A stretch of DNA of 61,467 bases from Chitinophagaceae bacterium (lineage in GTDB: Bacteria > Bacteroidota > Bacteroidia > Chitinophagales > Chitinophagaceae): assembly GCA_025934485.1 (NCBI GenBank), contig JAICXX010000016.1:1-61467 (forward strand), written 5' to 3'. The notes under the pieces were generated by a model. The model did not search any database, was not told where the DNA came from, and worked only from the letters and a program-made list of their open reading frames with translations. The translations under genes and the position numbers were made by a program. The stretch's first letter is position 1; every line of letters starts with the position of its first letter. Of this stretch, positions 50,611 to 59,064 are shown in pieces.

Positions 50611-52761
50611 TTAGCCGGCCGCCATGTGCGCTGAAGATTCCGGCTGTGTTTTTGGCACGACCTCTTCAGACATGGCTTTATGGTACAAATAGTTATAGAT
50701 CTCGATCTGGGACCGCACCTTTTGTTCGGGGTGATCCCGTTTGTATTTATTCATCAGCTCGTTGTCCAGCCAGCGTGCTTTGACGTTGTCGGACAGCTGG
50801 ATGTCCAGGATCTCCTTGAGTTCCTGTGCGATGCCCTCGTCCAGGATCGGGCAGGTAGCTTCTACCCGGTGGTCGAGGTTGCGCACCATCCAGTCCGCCG
50901 AAGATATATAAGTTTTTTCGTTTCCGCCGTTGTGAAAGATAAACACGCGGGCGTGTTCGAGATATTCGTCGATGATGCTGATGGCTTTTACGGGGATGAG
51001 GAACTTGCTGTTCTCGGAGAACATGCAGAAGATCCCGCGGATGATGAGCTGGATCTTGACGCCGGCCTTGGCGGCTTCGTAGAGCTTGTCGATGAGGTCT
51101 TCATCGGAGAGTGAGTTCATCTTGAGGGTCATCGCGGCCGGTTTCTTCTCCCGGGCCAGTTTGGTTTCGCGGGCGATCATCTTCACCAGCTCGCGGCGCA
51201 GGCTGGTGGGGCAGGGGATCAGGAATTTGCAGCCTTTGAGCGGACCGGTGCCTTCTCTAAAGTTCTCGAAATAGGTGAAGATGCGATTGACATCCGCCAT
51301 GATGCCGCGGTCCGATGTCAGCAGGCAATGGTCGCCGTAGACGCGGGCGGTCTTCTCGTTGAGATTGCCCGTGCTCACGAAACCATAGTGGATCGTGAAA
51401 TTATTGATGCGTTTTTTGATCAGGCAGATCTTGGCATGGACCTTCATGTTGGGGATGCCGATGAGCACTTTCACGCCTTCGTCCTCGAGACGTTCCTTCC
51501 ATTCCAGGTTAGCTTCTTCGTCGAACCGGGCGCGAAGCTCGAGCATCACCGTCACGTGTTTGCCGTTGCGCACGGCGTTGATGAGGGCGTTGATGATCTT
51601 TGAATTCGAAGCCAGCCGGTATCCCGTGATCTTGATCGTCGTCACATTGGGATCGATGGCGGCTTCGCGCAGCATATCGATCAGCGGGTTGAAGGAATGA
51701 TAGGGAAAATGCAGCATCACGTCCTGCTCGAGCACCACATCGGTCACGCGGGGGCTTTTCTGGAGCAGGGGGTGGATGAAGGAACGCTTCCGGTGTCCCT
51801 GCTTGGGGAATACGTCGGGAAAATCCATAAAATGCCGGAAATTATGGATGCGGCCGCCGGGGATGAGGTTGCCGCTTTTGCGCGACAGATTGAGGCGTTT
51901 GATGAGATAGTCGAGGAGACCTTTGTCCATTTCCTTGTCGTAGACGAAGCGAACGGGCTTGCCTTTGCGGCGGTTCTTGAGCCCCTTTTCGATCTTTTGG
52001 ATCAGGGTCGTGGAGACGTCGTTGTCGAGATCGATCTCGGCGTCGCGGGTGACCTTGAAGACCCAGGAATCGTAGCTATCGTAGCCGAAATAGGCGAAGA
52101 TGTTCCGCAGGTTGAAGCGGATGATGTCTTCGAGCAGAATGATATGATGTTCGTCGAGTGAAGGGCTGGGAAGGATCACAAAACGGCCGAGCACACGCGA
52201 GGGGAGCTCGATGAGGGCATATTTGCGTTTCATGCTGCCGTCGCTCCGGGACAGCACGACGCCGAGATACAGGGATTTGTCGCGCAAGTAGGGGAAGGTC
52301 GGGATGCTTTCGACCATCAGCGGGATGGTATTGGTGCGGACTTCCTCTTCAAAATAATTTTGTATAAATTGTTGCTGGGTGTGATCGAGCTCCGTTCCGG
52401 CGACGAGGTAGATCTTTTCGTGCTCCATCTCTTTGCGGATGCCGTTCCAGATGGCGTCGAACTCATCGCCTTGTTCCAGCACCCGTTGCTGGATCTCGTT
52501 AAGAATACGGTCGGGAGAGGCTTCGAGGTGCATGTTGATACGGGATTTGCTGCCGCTGTATTCGGACATGCGTTTGAGGGTAGCCACCCGGACCCGGAAG
52601 AACTCGTCCATGTTATTGGAGAATATGCCGAGGAAGCGGATGCGTTCCCGCAGGGGAACGGTGGGATCCGCCGCTTCCTGCAAGACCCTGCTATTGAAGG
52701 AAAGCCAGCTTATGTCGCGCGCTATCGTTTTTCGTCTCATTGCTTCGGTGATTTCTTTCAT
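50611..52761 (-). CDS. ppk1: Polyphosphate kinase
   Basis: 716 residues, full length. Makes inorganic polyphosphate reversibly from ATP. N-terminal domain (ISWLSFNSRVLQEAAD, FLGIFSNNMDEFFRVRV), head domain, and two PLD-type C-terminal catalytic domains. The phosphorylated His lies in VHAKICLIKKR (about residue 440) with the second His in FIFHNGGNEKTYISSADWM; NLNEKTARVYGDHCLLTSD is a further PPK1 hallmark. A C-terminal tail (KYKRDHPEQKVRSQIEIYNY onward) extends beyond the E. coli protein. First gene of the ppk1-ppx operon. Two TTTGCGCAA palindromes lie in its upstream region. Confidence 0.96.
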   Translation of the reverse strand: MKEITEAMRRKTIARDISWLSFNSRVLQEAADPTVPLRERIRFLGIFSNNMDEFFRVRVATLKRMSEYSGSKSRINMHLEASPDRILNEIQQRVLEQGDEFDAIWNGIRKEMEHEKIYLVAGTELDHTQQQFIQNYFEEEVRTNTIPLMVESIPTFPYLRDKSLYLGVVLSRSDGSMKRKYALIELPSRVLGRFVILPSPSLDEHHIILLEDIIRFNLRNIFAYFGYDSYDSWVFKVTRDAEIDLDNDVSTTLIQKIEKGLKNRRKGKPVRFVYDKEMDKGLLDYLIKRLNLSRKSGNLIPGGRIHNFRHFMDFPDVFPKQGHRKRSFIHPLLQKSPRVTDVVLEQDVMLHFPYHSFNPLIDMLREAAIDPNVTTIKITGYRLASNSKIINALINAVRNGKHVTVMLELRARFDEEANLEWKERLEDEGVKVLIGIPNMKVHAKICLIKKRINNFTIHYGFVSTGNLNEKTARVYGDHCLLTSDRGIMADVNRIFTYFENFREGTGPLKGCKFLIPCPTSLRRELVKMIARETKLAREKKPAAMTLKMNSLSDEDLIDKLYEAAKAGVKIQLIIRGIFCMFSENSKFLIPVKAISIIDEYLEHARVFIFHNGGNEKTYISSADWMVRNLDHRVEATCPILDEGIAQELKEILDIQLSDNVKARWLDNELMNKYKRDHPEQKVRSQIEIYNYLYHKAMSEEVVPKTQPESSAHMAAG

Positions 52762-52808
52762 ATTCCCATTTTATGTGCGCGAATTGGCTGCATAGGCAAA
52801 CTAGCCAA

Positions 52809-52867
52809 TTTGCGCAAACGGCTAATGTCTGACCTTCGGTCGGACCGCTTTCAGCGGTTTTGCGCAA
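52809..52867. repeat. Paired TTTGCGCAA palindromes flanking two hairpins upstream of ppk1
   Basis: TTTGCGCAAA at 52809-52818 and TTTGCGCAA at 52859-52867 bracket GACC-TTC-GGTC (52831-52841) and ACCGCT-TTC-AGCGGT (52844-52858). In the 253-nt gap between ppk1 and the PQQ dehydrogenase, which otherwise holds no gene. The same nonamer occurs upstream of panB at 49664-49672. Confidence 0.55.
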
Positions 52868-52971
52868 TGTATGCACACGCTGAAACACAAATGGGTTTGG
52901 GAAATTAAGTAATTATTAATTAAGTGCATGGCTTTTGGTCACTCCGTGTCGGCTATTGGTCAAAGAAATTA

Positions 52972-53000
52972 TTGTGCCGGCGGCCATGGAAGTAAGTTTG
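52972..53000 (+). promoter_or_regulatory. Probable promoter of the PQQ dehydrogenase
   Basis: TTG at 52972-52974, 18-nt spacer, TAAGTTTG at 52993-53000, the Bacteroidota consensus. The ATG at 53015 follows by 14 nt, which supports that start over the upstream in-frame ATG at 52928. Confidence 0.6.
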
Positions 53001-53014
53001 AGAAAAATTACCTT

Positions 53015-54928
53015 ATGCCATATTCTTTTGTTCTTGCGCTGCTGCTTGCCGGGTCGGCGGCGGTTGCGCAGACGCGGGCCGGCACCTGGGCGTTCTATGG
53101 GCAGAACCCGGGCGGCACGCGCTATACCTCGCTGGATCAAATCAACGACCGCAATATAGCAAAGCTAGCGCCCTGCTGGACATACCGAACGGGCGAACTG
53201 CAAACCTACAAGGGCACCGGCGCCGCGCAGAAAGCGGCTTTCGAGACCACGCCGATCCTCATTGGCCATACCCTGTATCTCAGCACGCCTAGTGACCGGG
53301 TGATCGCGCTCGATGCAACCACGGGTAAGGAGCGATGGACCTATGATCCGCGGGTCAATCTGCACGATGACCATTCCGAGATCAGCAACAGGGGAGTGGC
53401 CTATTGGGCGGGGCTTGGCGGCCGGGTCTATATCGGCACGATCGACGGCAGGCTGATCGCATTGGAAACCGGGACGGGCCAGCCGGCGGCGGATTTCGGG
53501 CGCAATGGCGTCGTAGATCTTCGGGAAGGGCTTGGGGAGGACGTGGCTGAGACCTCGCCGCCCACGGTGGTAGGCGACCTGGTGATCGTGGGGAGCTCGC
53601 TGGGGGACAACCAGCGGTTCGATTATCCGCAGGGTGTGGTCCGTGCCTTTTCTGCCGCTACGGGGAAGCTGGTCTGGAGCTGGAATCCCATTGTTCAGGA
53701 CCCTGAGGATAGTGCTTATGCTACATGGCAGGGTCCTAAAGCACATAAGACAGGTGCGGCCAATGCCTGGACGACACTAAGTGCCGATCCGTCGCGGGAT
53801 CTGCTGTTCGTCCCTTCGTCTTGCCCGAGTCCCGATTATTATGGCGGGGAGCGGATAGGAAAGAATCTGTATGCGGACTGTATCAACTGTCTGAAGGCCT
53901 CTACCGGCAAACGGCTATGGAGCTTCCAGGTGGTGCATCATGATCTTTGGGACGATGACATTGCCGCCCAACCGGTGCTGATCGATTTTTTACGCGCGGG
54001 TCACAACGTGCCCGCCGTCGTCGTGGGTACCAAGATGGGGCATATCTTCGTGCTGGACCGGCTGACGGGCGTCTCGCTTTTCCCGGTGGAAGAACGGCCG
54101 GTACCGGCTTCTACCGTTGCGGGCGAACAGGCCTGGCCCACGCAGCCTTTTCCGGTGTTGCCGGAGCCGGTGGGTATCCAGCATCTTTCCGTTGACGACG
54201 CCTGGGGGCCTACCGATAGTTTACTGGCGGAAGCAAGACAGCGGATCGCGCGTTGCCGGAACGAAGGACCTTTCACGCCGCCGGGTTTCGAAGGAACCAT
54301 AATGGTACCAGGCAATATTGGCGGCATCAACTGGAGCGGCATGTGTTATGATCCGGTGAGCGGTCAGCTGATCACCAACATCAACCGGATGCCGGCGGTG
54401 ATCCGGTTGATCCACCGCGATTCCATCGATCTCATCGAACACCGGGAGAAGGAGATCATGCGGCAGGAGACGGGTCGGATGGCCGGGACACCGTATATCA
54501 TGAAGCGGGATTATCTCTTTAAAGCCACCATTTGGGGGCCCCTATTGCAGGTAAAGCCACCTTGGGGAACCTTGCTGGCCATCGACTTGCATACGGGGCG
54601 GAAGCAATGGGAGGTGCCGTTGGGGTATATGTTGGATCCGGCAAGATATCCCGGGGCGGAGAACTGGGGGTCGATCAACTTCGGTGGGGCCATCGTCACC
54701 GGCGGCAACCTGATCTTTATCGCCGCCAGCATGGACGGGCATTTCCGGGCCTTTGACCGGCGGACGGGAAAGGTGCTTTGGACCTTCGCGCTGCCGGCCT
54801 CGGCGCAGGCCACGCCGATGAGCTATTCGCTCGACGGCAAACAGTATGTGGTGATCGCCGCCGGCGGTCATGGGAAGCTTGGTACGAAGGAGGGGGATTA
54901 TGTGATGGCGTTTGCGCTTAAAAATTAA
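53015..54928 (+). CDS. PQQ-dependent (quinoprotein) dehydrogenase
   Basis: 637 residues from the ATG at 53015, starting with a signal peptide (MPYSFVLALLLAGSAAVAQ). Eight-bladed propeller of PQQ-dehydrogenase type with repeated blade motifs: GTWAFYGQNPGGTRYTSLDQI, TPILIGHTLYLSTPSDRVIALDATTGKERW (cited in part), TSPPTVVGDLVIVGSS, WSFQVVHHDLWDDDIAAQPVL, and the C-terminal MDGHFRAFDRRTGKVLW, ATPMSYSLDGKQYVVIAAGGHG. It resembles the soluble-domain glucose/quinate dehydrogenases but lacks the membrane segments of mGDH; electrons probably go to a quinone or cytochrome. PQQ synthesis genes are not seen here. Its stop overlaps the 3' end of the converging peptidase by 11 nt. Confidence 0.9.
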   Translation: MPYSFVLALLLAGSAAVAQTRAGTWAFYGQNPGGTRYTSLDQINDRNIAKLAPCWTYRTGELQTYKGTGAAQKAAFETTPILIGHTLYLSTPSDRVIALDATTGKERWTYDPRVNLHDDHSEISNRGVAYWAGLGGRVYIGTIDGRLIALETGTGQPAADFGRNGVVDLREGLGEDVAETSPPTVVGDLVIVGSSLGDNQRFDYPQGVVRAFSAATGKLVWSWNPIVQDPEDSAYATWQGPKAHKTGAANAWTTLSADPSRDLLFVPSSCPSPDYYGGERIGKNLYADCINCLKASTGKRLWSFQVVHHDLWDDDIAAQPVLIDFLRAGHNVPAVVVGTKMGHIFVLDRLTGVSLFPVEERPVPASTVAGEQAWPTQPFPVLPEPVGIQHLSVDDAWGPTDSLLAEARQRIARCRNEGPFTPPGFEGTIMVPGNIGGINWSGMCYDPVSGQLITNINRMPAVIRLIHRDSIDLIEHREKEIMRQETGRMAGTPYIMKRDYLFKATIWGPLLQVKPPWGTLLAIDLHTGRKQWEVPLGYMLDPARYPGAENWGSINFGGAIVTGGNLIFIAASMDGHFRAFDRRTGKVLWTFALPASAQATPMSYSLDGKQYVVIAAGGHGKLGTKEGDYVMAFALKN

Positions 54929-57164
54929 ACGTTCGCTCGACCATGGTCGTATTCGCGTAAGGACCGGGGAAGGGGATGACATCCGACGGATAGCCTTTGA
55001 ATCCGGCTGCGGCCGGAAGGCCCGGCGTGCGGCTCGCCGCAACCAGGTGCGGCCTCGTTCCCCGCGGGAGAGTGATCAGCAGGGGAAAGCCCGAACTGTC
55101 CGGGTTGATGTAATCCAGCAAGTCGATGGGCCCCTTATAATCTTTGCCATCGATGCGGATGGCGGTTGGCGGATGATCCGGATCAAAGCTGAGATGGATC
55201 GATCTCGCCCCGGGGGGCGGTTGGCAATAGATATCGTACCGGTTTTCTTCAGGGTTTGTGGTGGTGTCTTCGTACCCTTTAGTGAGGAAGAGCTGCGGGG
55301 CGGGTAGATCGAGAAAGAGGGCGGGATGAGACAGATAGGGTTTGGTGAACCAGCTCGGTTTTGCCTCATTAGAAACCCAGGAGGCTTGGTGGTTGTCCGT
55401 CTTTACCAGGTAATGAAGATCGGTTTTAAAGGGGTGCCCGGTGTTGTAACCGCCGGTAGCGATGCCTGCGATGGCCGCGATCAGGAGGATACAAAAAGCG
55501 GCGGCCGGGAGAAGCCCGCCTGATTCGCGGAAGGCGGGTTTCAGCAGCGGCAGGGTCAGCCCAAGCAGCAGGCCCATGACAACGGCGCCGGCCGCCGCCT
55601 CGCCCTGGAGATCGAAGGCGATGGCCAGGGAATAGACCATGGGTGGCAGGAGCAAGACGGCAGGTATCAAGGCGATCAGGATCAGCCAATAGCGCGGGGG
55701 GCGGGTATTTCGGTTCTTTTCGATCCGGAGAAAAAGGAAGACGGCGGCCCCGCCGATCACCGGCCAATACAGCCAATAGACGCCGGCGGGGATATAGCGG
55801 TACAGCACATCGAGCAAAACAACAGAGATGATCAAGACCGCCATAAAAAGCGAGGAGCGGGACCAGCGGCTGAGCGGCCAGCGATAGAGCAGGGTAAACA
55901 ACAGGGCGCTTTCGGCGGCGAGGGCTATGTAAAGACCTCCGGTGTCGTATCTGTTAGGATAATAGCCTTCGTAGAGCGGATACATGGTGCGAAGGCCCAG
56001 CAAGGTCCAGCGGGCGATAAAATATAACACCGCCAGCGTCACGATAAAAAGCAGTCCACCGAGCAGCAGCTGACTCCATTTGATCCGGCCCCTGACCAAT
56101 CCATAGCCAAGCGACAGCAACACGAGCAGGTTGGCCGCGAGCACGAGCATAAAATTGAGGGTGGGGGAGTAATGGACCATCAGTGGGCCTACGATGGTAA
56201 AGAATGTGTCGTTGCCGTGGGCCGCCTGCCGGTTGGCGTCGGCGGCGTTTACAATCTCGAGATCCCGGCGGCCGAAATACCGCGTCATTCCGAGCATGTT
56301 ATCGCCCTGTTCCTGCATGGTCCCCCGGTGGATGTTGTTGAAATTGTCAGTGAGGTTGTGATAGGCGGTGAAGCCTTCTACATGGGCAAAATCGAGCCCG
56401 GGTAGATGCGCCTTGAGAAAAGGGGTGAGATCGGTATTGTTCGGCAGGAGATTGAAGAGCTCATTGTAAAACGACCCTGTGACATGATGAATGGGCGCGT
56501 GGGCATAGGCGTCGATCAGCCAGTGGCTATGCGGACTGGTGCGGAACATGATGCAATTGCCGGCATTGCCGCGACCGTCGAAGTTCAGGACCAGGCCGAT
56601 GTCCTTGAGATCGATGCTGTCCCGAACGAAGGCGGACGCGCCGAGCAAACCCTCTTCTTCACCATCGGTAAACAAGAAGACCACGTCGCGGTCGAGGGGT
56701 TTGCCGCTGCGCAGGGCTCTTGCCGTTTCCAGCATTGCCGCGCAGGCGCTGCCGTCGTCGCCGGCGCCAAGAGAATTGGGTTCGGAGTCATAGTGGCCCA
56801 TGACCAGGATCTTCTTACCGCCGCCCGTCCCTTTGAGGGTCGCGGCGATATTGACTCCCCGGCCGATGACGATGCGGCTGGAGACGCGGTTGACGCTCGT
56901 AAAGGGCAGCCGGGTGACGTCCAGTCCCAGGGATCGGCAGCTTGTGTCGAGGAATGCGCACACGGAGTCGTTGGCGGGCGTCCCGAGGGGGTGGGGAACC
57001 CGGGTGATAAAGCCGAGATTGGCCGCCGCGTTCCGTACCGAGAAGAGCGAGTCGGCAGGATGGTCGTTTACGGCCGCTGGCGTAAAGTCGAAATGGAGGC
57101 AAAGACAAGAGACGAAGAGTACCCCCAAAAACAACCAGGTGGCAGGCATTTTAACAGGAGTCAT
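54918..57164 (-). CDS. Membrane-bound M28 zinc aminopeptidase family protein
   Basis: 748 residues from the ATG at 57164 (57149 is an alternative). One N-terminal membrane anchor (MPATWLFLGVLFVSCLCL), then the M28 catalytic domain with zinc ligands in MGHYDSEPNSLGAGDDGSA, FTDGEEEGLLGASAF (catalytic Glu-Glu), LNFDGRGN and DFAHVEGFTAYHNLTDN. About eight hydrophobic segments follow (about residues 330-590), then a C-terminal beta-rich domain. The layout resembles eukaryotic ER metallopeptidase 1/Pff1-type proteins. The catalytic domain probably faces the periplasm. Substrate unknown. Confidence 0.9.
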   Translation of the reverse strand: MTPVKMPATWLFLGVLFVSCLCLHFDFTPAAVNDHPADSLFSVRNAAANLGFITRVPHPLGTPANDSVCAFLDTSCRSLGLDVTRLPFTSVNRVSSRIVIGRGVNIAATLKGTGGGKKILVMGHYDSEPNSLGAGDDGSACAAMLETARALRSGKPLDRDVVFLFTDGEEEGLLGASAFVRDSIDLKDIGLVLNFDGRGNAGNCIMFRTSPHSHWLIDAYAHAPIHHVTGSFYNELFNLLPNNTDLTPFLKAHLPGLDFAHVEGFTAYHNLTDNFNNIHRGTMQEQGDNMLGMTRYFGRRDLEIVNAADANRQAAHGNDTFFTIVGPLMVHYSPTLNFMLVLAANLLVLLSLGYGLVRGRIKWSQLLLGGLLFIVTLAVLYFIARWTLLGLRTMYPLYEGYYPNRYDTGGLYIALAAESALLFTLLYRWPLSRWSRSSLFMAVLIISVVLLDVLYRYIPAGVYWLYWPVIGGAAVFLFLRIEKNRNTRPPRYWLILIALIPAVLLLPPMVYSLAIAFDLQGEAAAGAVVMGLLLGLTLPLLKPAFRESGGLLPAAAFCILLIAAIAGIATGGYNTGHPFKTDLHYLVKTDNHQASWVSNEAKPSWFTKPYLSHPALFLDLPAPQLFLTKGYEDTTTNPEENRYDIYCQPPPGARSIHLSFDPDHPPTAIRIDGKDYKGPIDLLDYINPDSSGFPLLITLPRGTRPHLVAASRTPGLPAAAGFKGYPSDVIPFPGPYANTTMVERTFNF

Positions 57165-57320
57165 ACCCTGAATATACCGAAATTTGCCGGGCCGGGAGCG
57201 TCCGGGGCTGATCAACAAGCAGGAGTTCTCCACAATTGTGAACAAGAAGTTGAAAAAAAGGGAATTTCTTTTGGCTGATTGCCTAATTTTTACGAGTTTT
57301 GCAGTCCAAAATTTTCAGAA

Positions 57321-57557
57321 ATGGCTAGAGTTTGTCAGATAACGGGTAAGGTTCCGATCACCGGAAATAGTGTATCGCACTCAAATATAAAGACCAAGCG
57401 CAGATTCTTACCCAATTTGCAGACCAAGCGCTTTTTCCTTGCCGAAGAAGACAAGTGGATCACCTTGAAGGTGTCTTCGGAAGGACTGCGCACAATCAAC
57501 AAAAATGGTCTCTATAGCGTTGTTAAGCAATTAAGAGCGAGAGGAGAAAAGATCTAA
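57321..57557 (+). CDS. rpmB: Ribosomal protein L28
   Basis: 78 residues from the ATG at 57321 (an upstream in-frame extension adds non-family sequence). [21 protein letters not shown] is the L28 N terminus, followed by [16 protein letters not shown] and a basic C-terminal [10 protein letters not shown]. Structural protein of the 50S subunit. First gene of the rpmB-rpmG-DUF4295-ftsY cluster. No Cys zinc ribbon, the C-minus type. Confidence 0.96.
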   Translation: MARVCQITGKVPITGNSVSHSNIKTKRRFLPNLQTKRFFLAEEDKWITLKVSSEGLRTINKNGLYSVVKQLRARGEKI

Positions 57558-57597
57558 ACTATTAACATTACCCCGAATCTTATAAATTTAAGATACC

Positions 57598-57780
57598 ATG
57601 GCAAAAAAAGGCAGCAGGGTTCAGGTGATTTTGGAATGCACGGAGCATAAGACCAGTGGGCAGCCGGGCACCAGCCGTTACATCACCACCAAGAACAAGA
57701 AGAATACTCCGGAACGTCTGGAGCTGAAGAAGTTCAATCCCATTCTGAAAAAAGTAACTGTTCATAAAGAAATCAAATAA
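57598..57780 (+). CDS. rpmG: Ribosomal protein L33
   Basis: 60 residues: [40 protein letters not shown] and [10 protein letters not shown]. Basic 50S protein. It has a single Cys (position 14), not the four-Cys zinc ribbon. 40 nt after rpmB and 2 nt before the DUF4295 gene, so co-translated. Confidence 0.96.
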   Translation: MAKKGSRVQVILECTEHKTSGQPGTSRYITTKNKKNTPERLELKKFNPILKKVTVHKEIK

Positions 57781-57782
57781 TC

Positions 57783-57956
57783 ATGGCAAAAGCAGCAAAA
57801 ACCGCTATTAAGACCAAGGATGCCAAGGCTGCCGCGGAAGCCAAGAACTGGACGAAGGTCATCAAGGCTGTTCGCAGCCCCAAGACTGGCGCCTATACCT
57901 TCAAGGAGTCCATTGTCCACAAGGACAAGATCAAGGAATACCTTGCACAGAAATAA
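57783..57956 (+). CDS. DUF4295 small basic protein
   Basis: 57 residues, below most length cut-offs: MAKAAKTAIKTKDAKAAAEA, then KNWTKVIKAVRSPKTGAYTF and KESIVHKDKIKEYLAQK. Lys/Ala-rich head and a basic core. DUF4295 is a Bacteroidota-restricted family found next to rpmG; a ribosome-associated role is inferred from position and charge. It follows rpmG by 2 nt. Confidence 0.9.
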   Translation: MAKAAKTAIKTKDAKAAAEAKNWTKVIKAVRSPKTGAYTFKESIVHKDKIKEYLAQK

Positions 57957-58020
57957 TTATTGTCCTGACGGACGGACCGCCTACCGGCGTCCAGGTAATT
58001 CTAGGGTTAAGTAAGAAATA

Positions 58021-58086
58021 AAGCAGGCCTCCGGCCTGCTTTTGTTAATTATGGGCCTTCGGCCAAGCGGCCTCCGGCCTGCTTTT
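58021..58086 (+). terminator. Tandem terminator-like hairpins before ftsY
   Basis: AAGCAGGCC-TCC-GGCCTGCTT followed by TT (58021-58043), GGGCCTTCGGCC (58053-58064), then GCGGCCTCCGGCCTGCTTTT (58067-58086). The first and third share GGCCTCCGGCCTGCTTTT, a near-exact direct repeat about 43 nt apart. They can end the ribosomal-protein transcript; the second ends 15 nt before the ftsY start. Confidence 0.65.
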
Positions 58087-58101
58087 CGCAATTATACATG
58101 T

Positions 58102-59064
58102 ATGGGACTTTTTGATAAGCTTTTTGGAAAAAAGGAAAAGGAAAGCCTGGACCAGGGGTTGCAGAAAACCAAGGAGGGCTTTCTTTCGCGCATTACCAAG
58201 GCCATTGCCGGGAAGAGCACGGTCGACGAAGAAGTGCTCGATAATCTCGAGGACGCCCTGGTGAGCGCCGATGTCGGCATCGACACGACGGTGAAGATCA
58301 TCAAGCAGATCGAAGCACGTGTTGCACAGGACAAGTATGTTAATACTAGCGATTTAAACAAATTACTTCAACAAGAAATAGAGCATATTCTGGTAGATGC
58401 GCCCAATCAAAACTACCGGGATTTTAGTACGCCATCCGGCAAGAAACCTTATGTGATCCTGGTGGTGGGGGTTAATGGAGTGGGTAAGACGACGACGATC
58501 GGGAAGCTGGCGTATAATTTTTCACGCGCGGGGAAATCGGTGTTGCTGGGAGCGGCGGATACTTTCCGGGCGGCGGCGGTCGACCAGCTTACGATCTGGA
58601 GCGAGCGGGTGGGTGTACCCATCGTCAAGCAGGGCATGGGGGCAGATCCCGGCGCCGTGGCCTTTGACACCGTACAAAGCGGGGTGGCGCGGGACGCCGA
58701 CGTGGTGATCATCGATACTGCGGGGAGGTTGCATAACAAAGCCCACTTGATGGAGGAGCTGAGCAAGATCAGCCGGGTCATCAAGAAGGTGATACCCGAT
58801 GCACCACACGAGGTGTTGCTGGTGCTGGACGGCAGCACGGGTCAGAATGCGTTGGAGCAGGCGAAGCAATTCACCGCGGCTACCGATGTGACGGCATTGG
58901 CCATCACGAAGCTGGACGGCACGGCGAAGGGTGGAGTAGTGCTTGCCATCGCGGACCAGTTCAAGATCCCGGTGAAATTCATCGGGGTCGGGGAGAAGAT
59001 GGAGGACCTGCTGGTATTCGACAAACATGAATTTGTCGATAGTCTGTTTAGTTTGGAAAAGTAA
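58102..59064 (+). CDS. ftsY: Signal recognition particle receptor FtsY
   Basis: 320 residues from the ATG at 58102; upstream in-frame Met codons lie in the hairpin region. NG domain: N-domain helices (residues 1-105) and GTPase with P-loop VVGVNGVGKTTTIGKLA (121-137), DTAGRLHNKAHLMEEL, and TKLDGTAKGG near the C terminus. No acidic A domain, as in the short FtsY forms. Docks the SRP-ribosome complex at the inner membrane. Its TAA overlaps the ATG of the AraC-type gene (TAATG). Confidence 0.96.
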   Translation: MGLFDKLFGKKEKESLDQGLQKTKEGFLSRITKAIAGKSTVDEEVLDNLEDALVSADVGIDTTVKIIKQIEARVAQDKYVNTSDLNKLLQQEIEHILVDAPNQNYRDFSTPSGKKPYVILVVGVNGVGKTTTIGKLAYNFSRAGKSVLLGAADTFRAAAVDQLTIWSERVGVPIVKQGMGADPGAVAFDTVQSGVARDADVVIIDTAGRLHNKAHLMEELSKISRVIKKVIPDAPHEVLLVLDGSTGQNALEQAKQFTAATDVTALAITKLDGTAKGGVVLAIADQFKIPVKFIGVGEKMEDLLVFDKHEFVDSLFSLEK

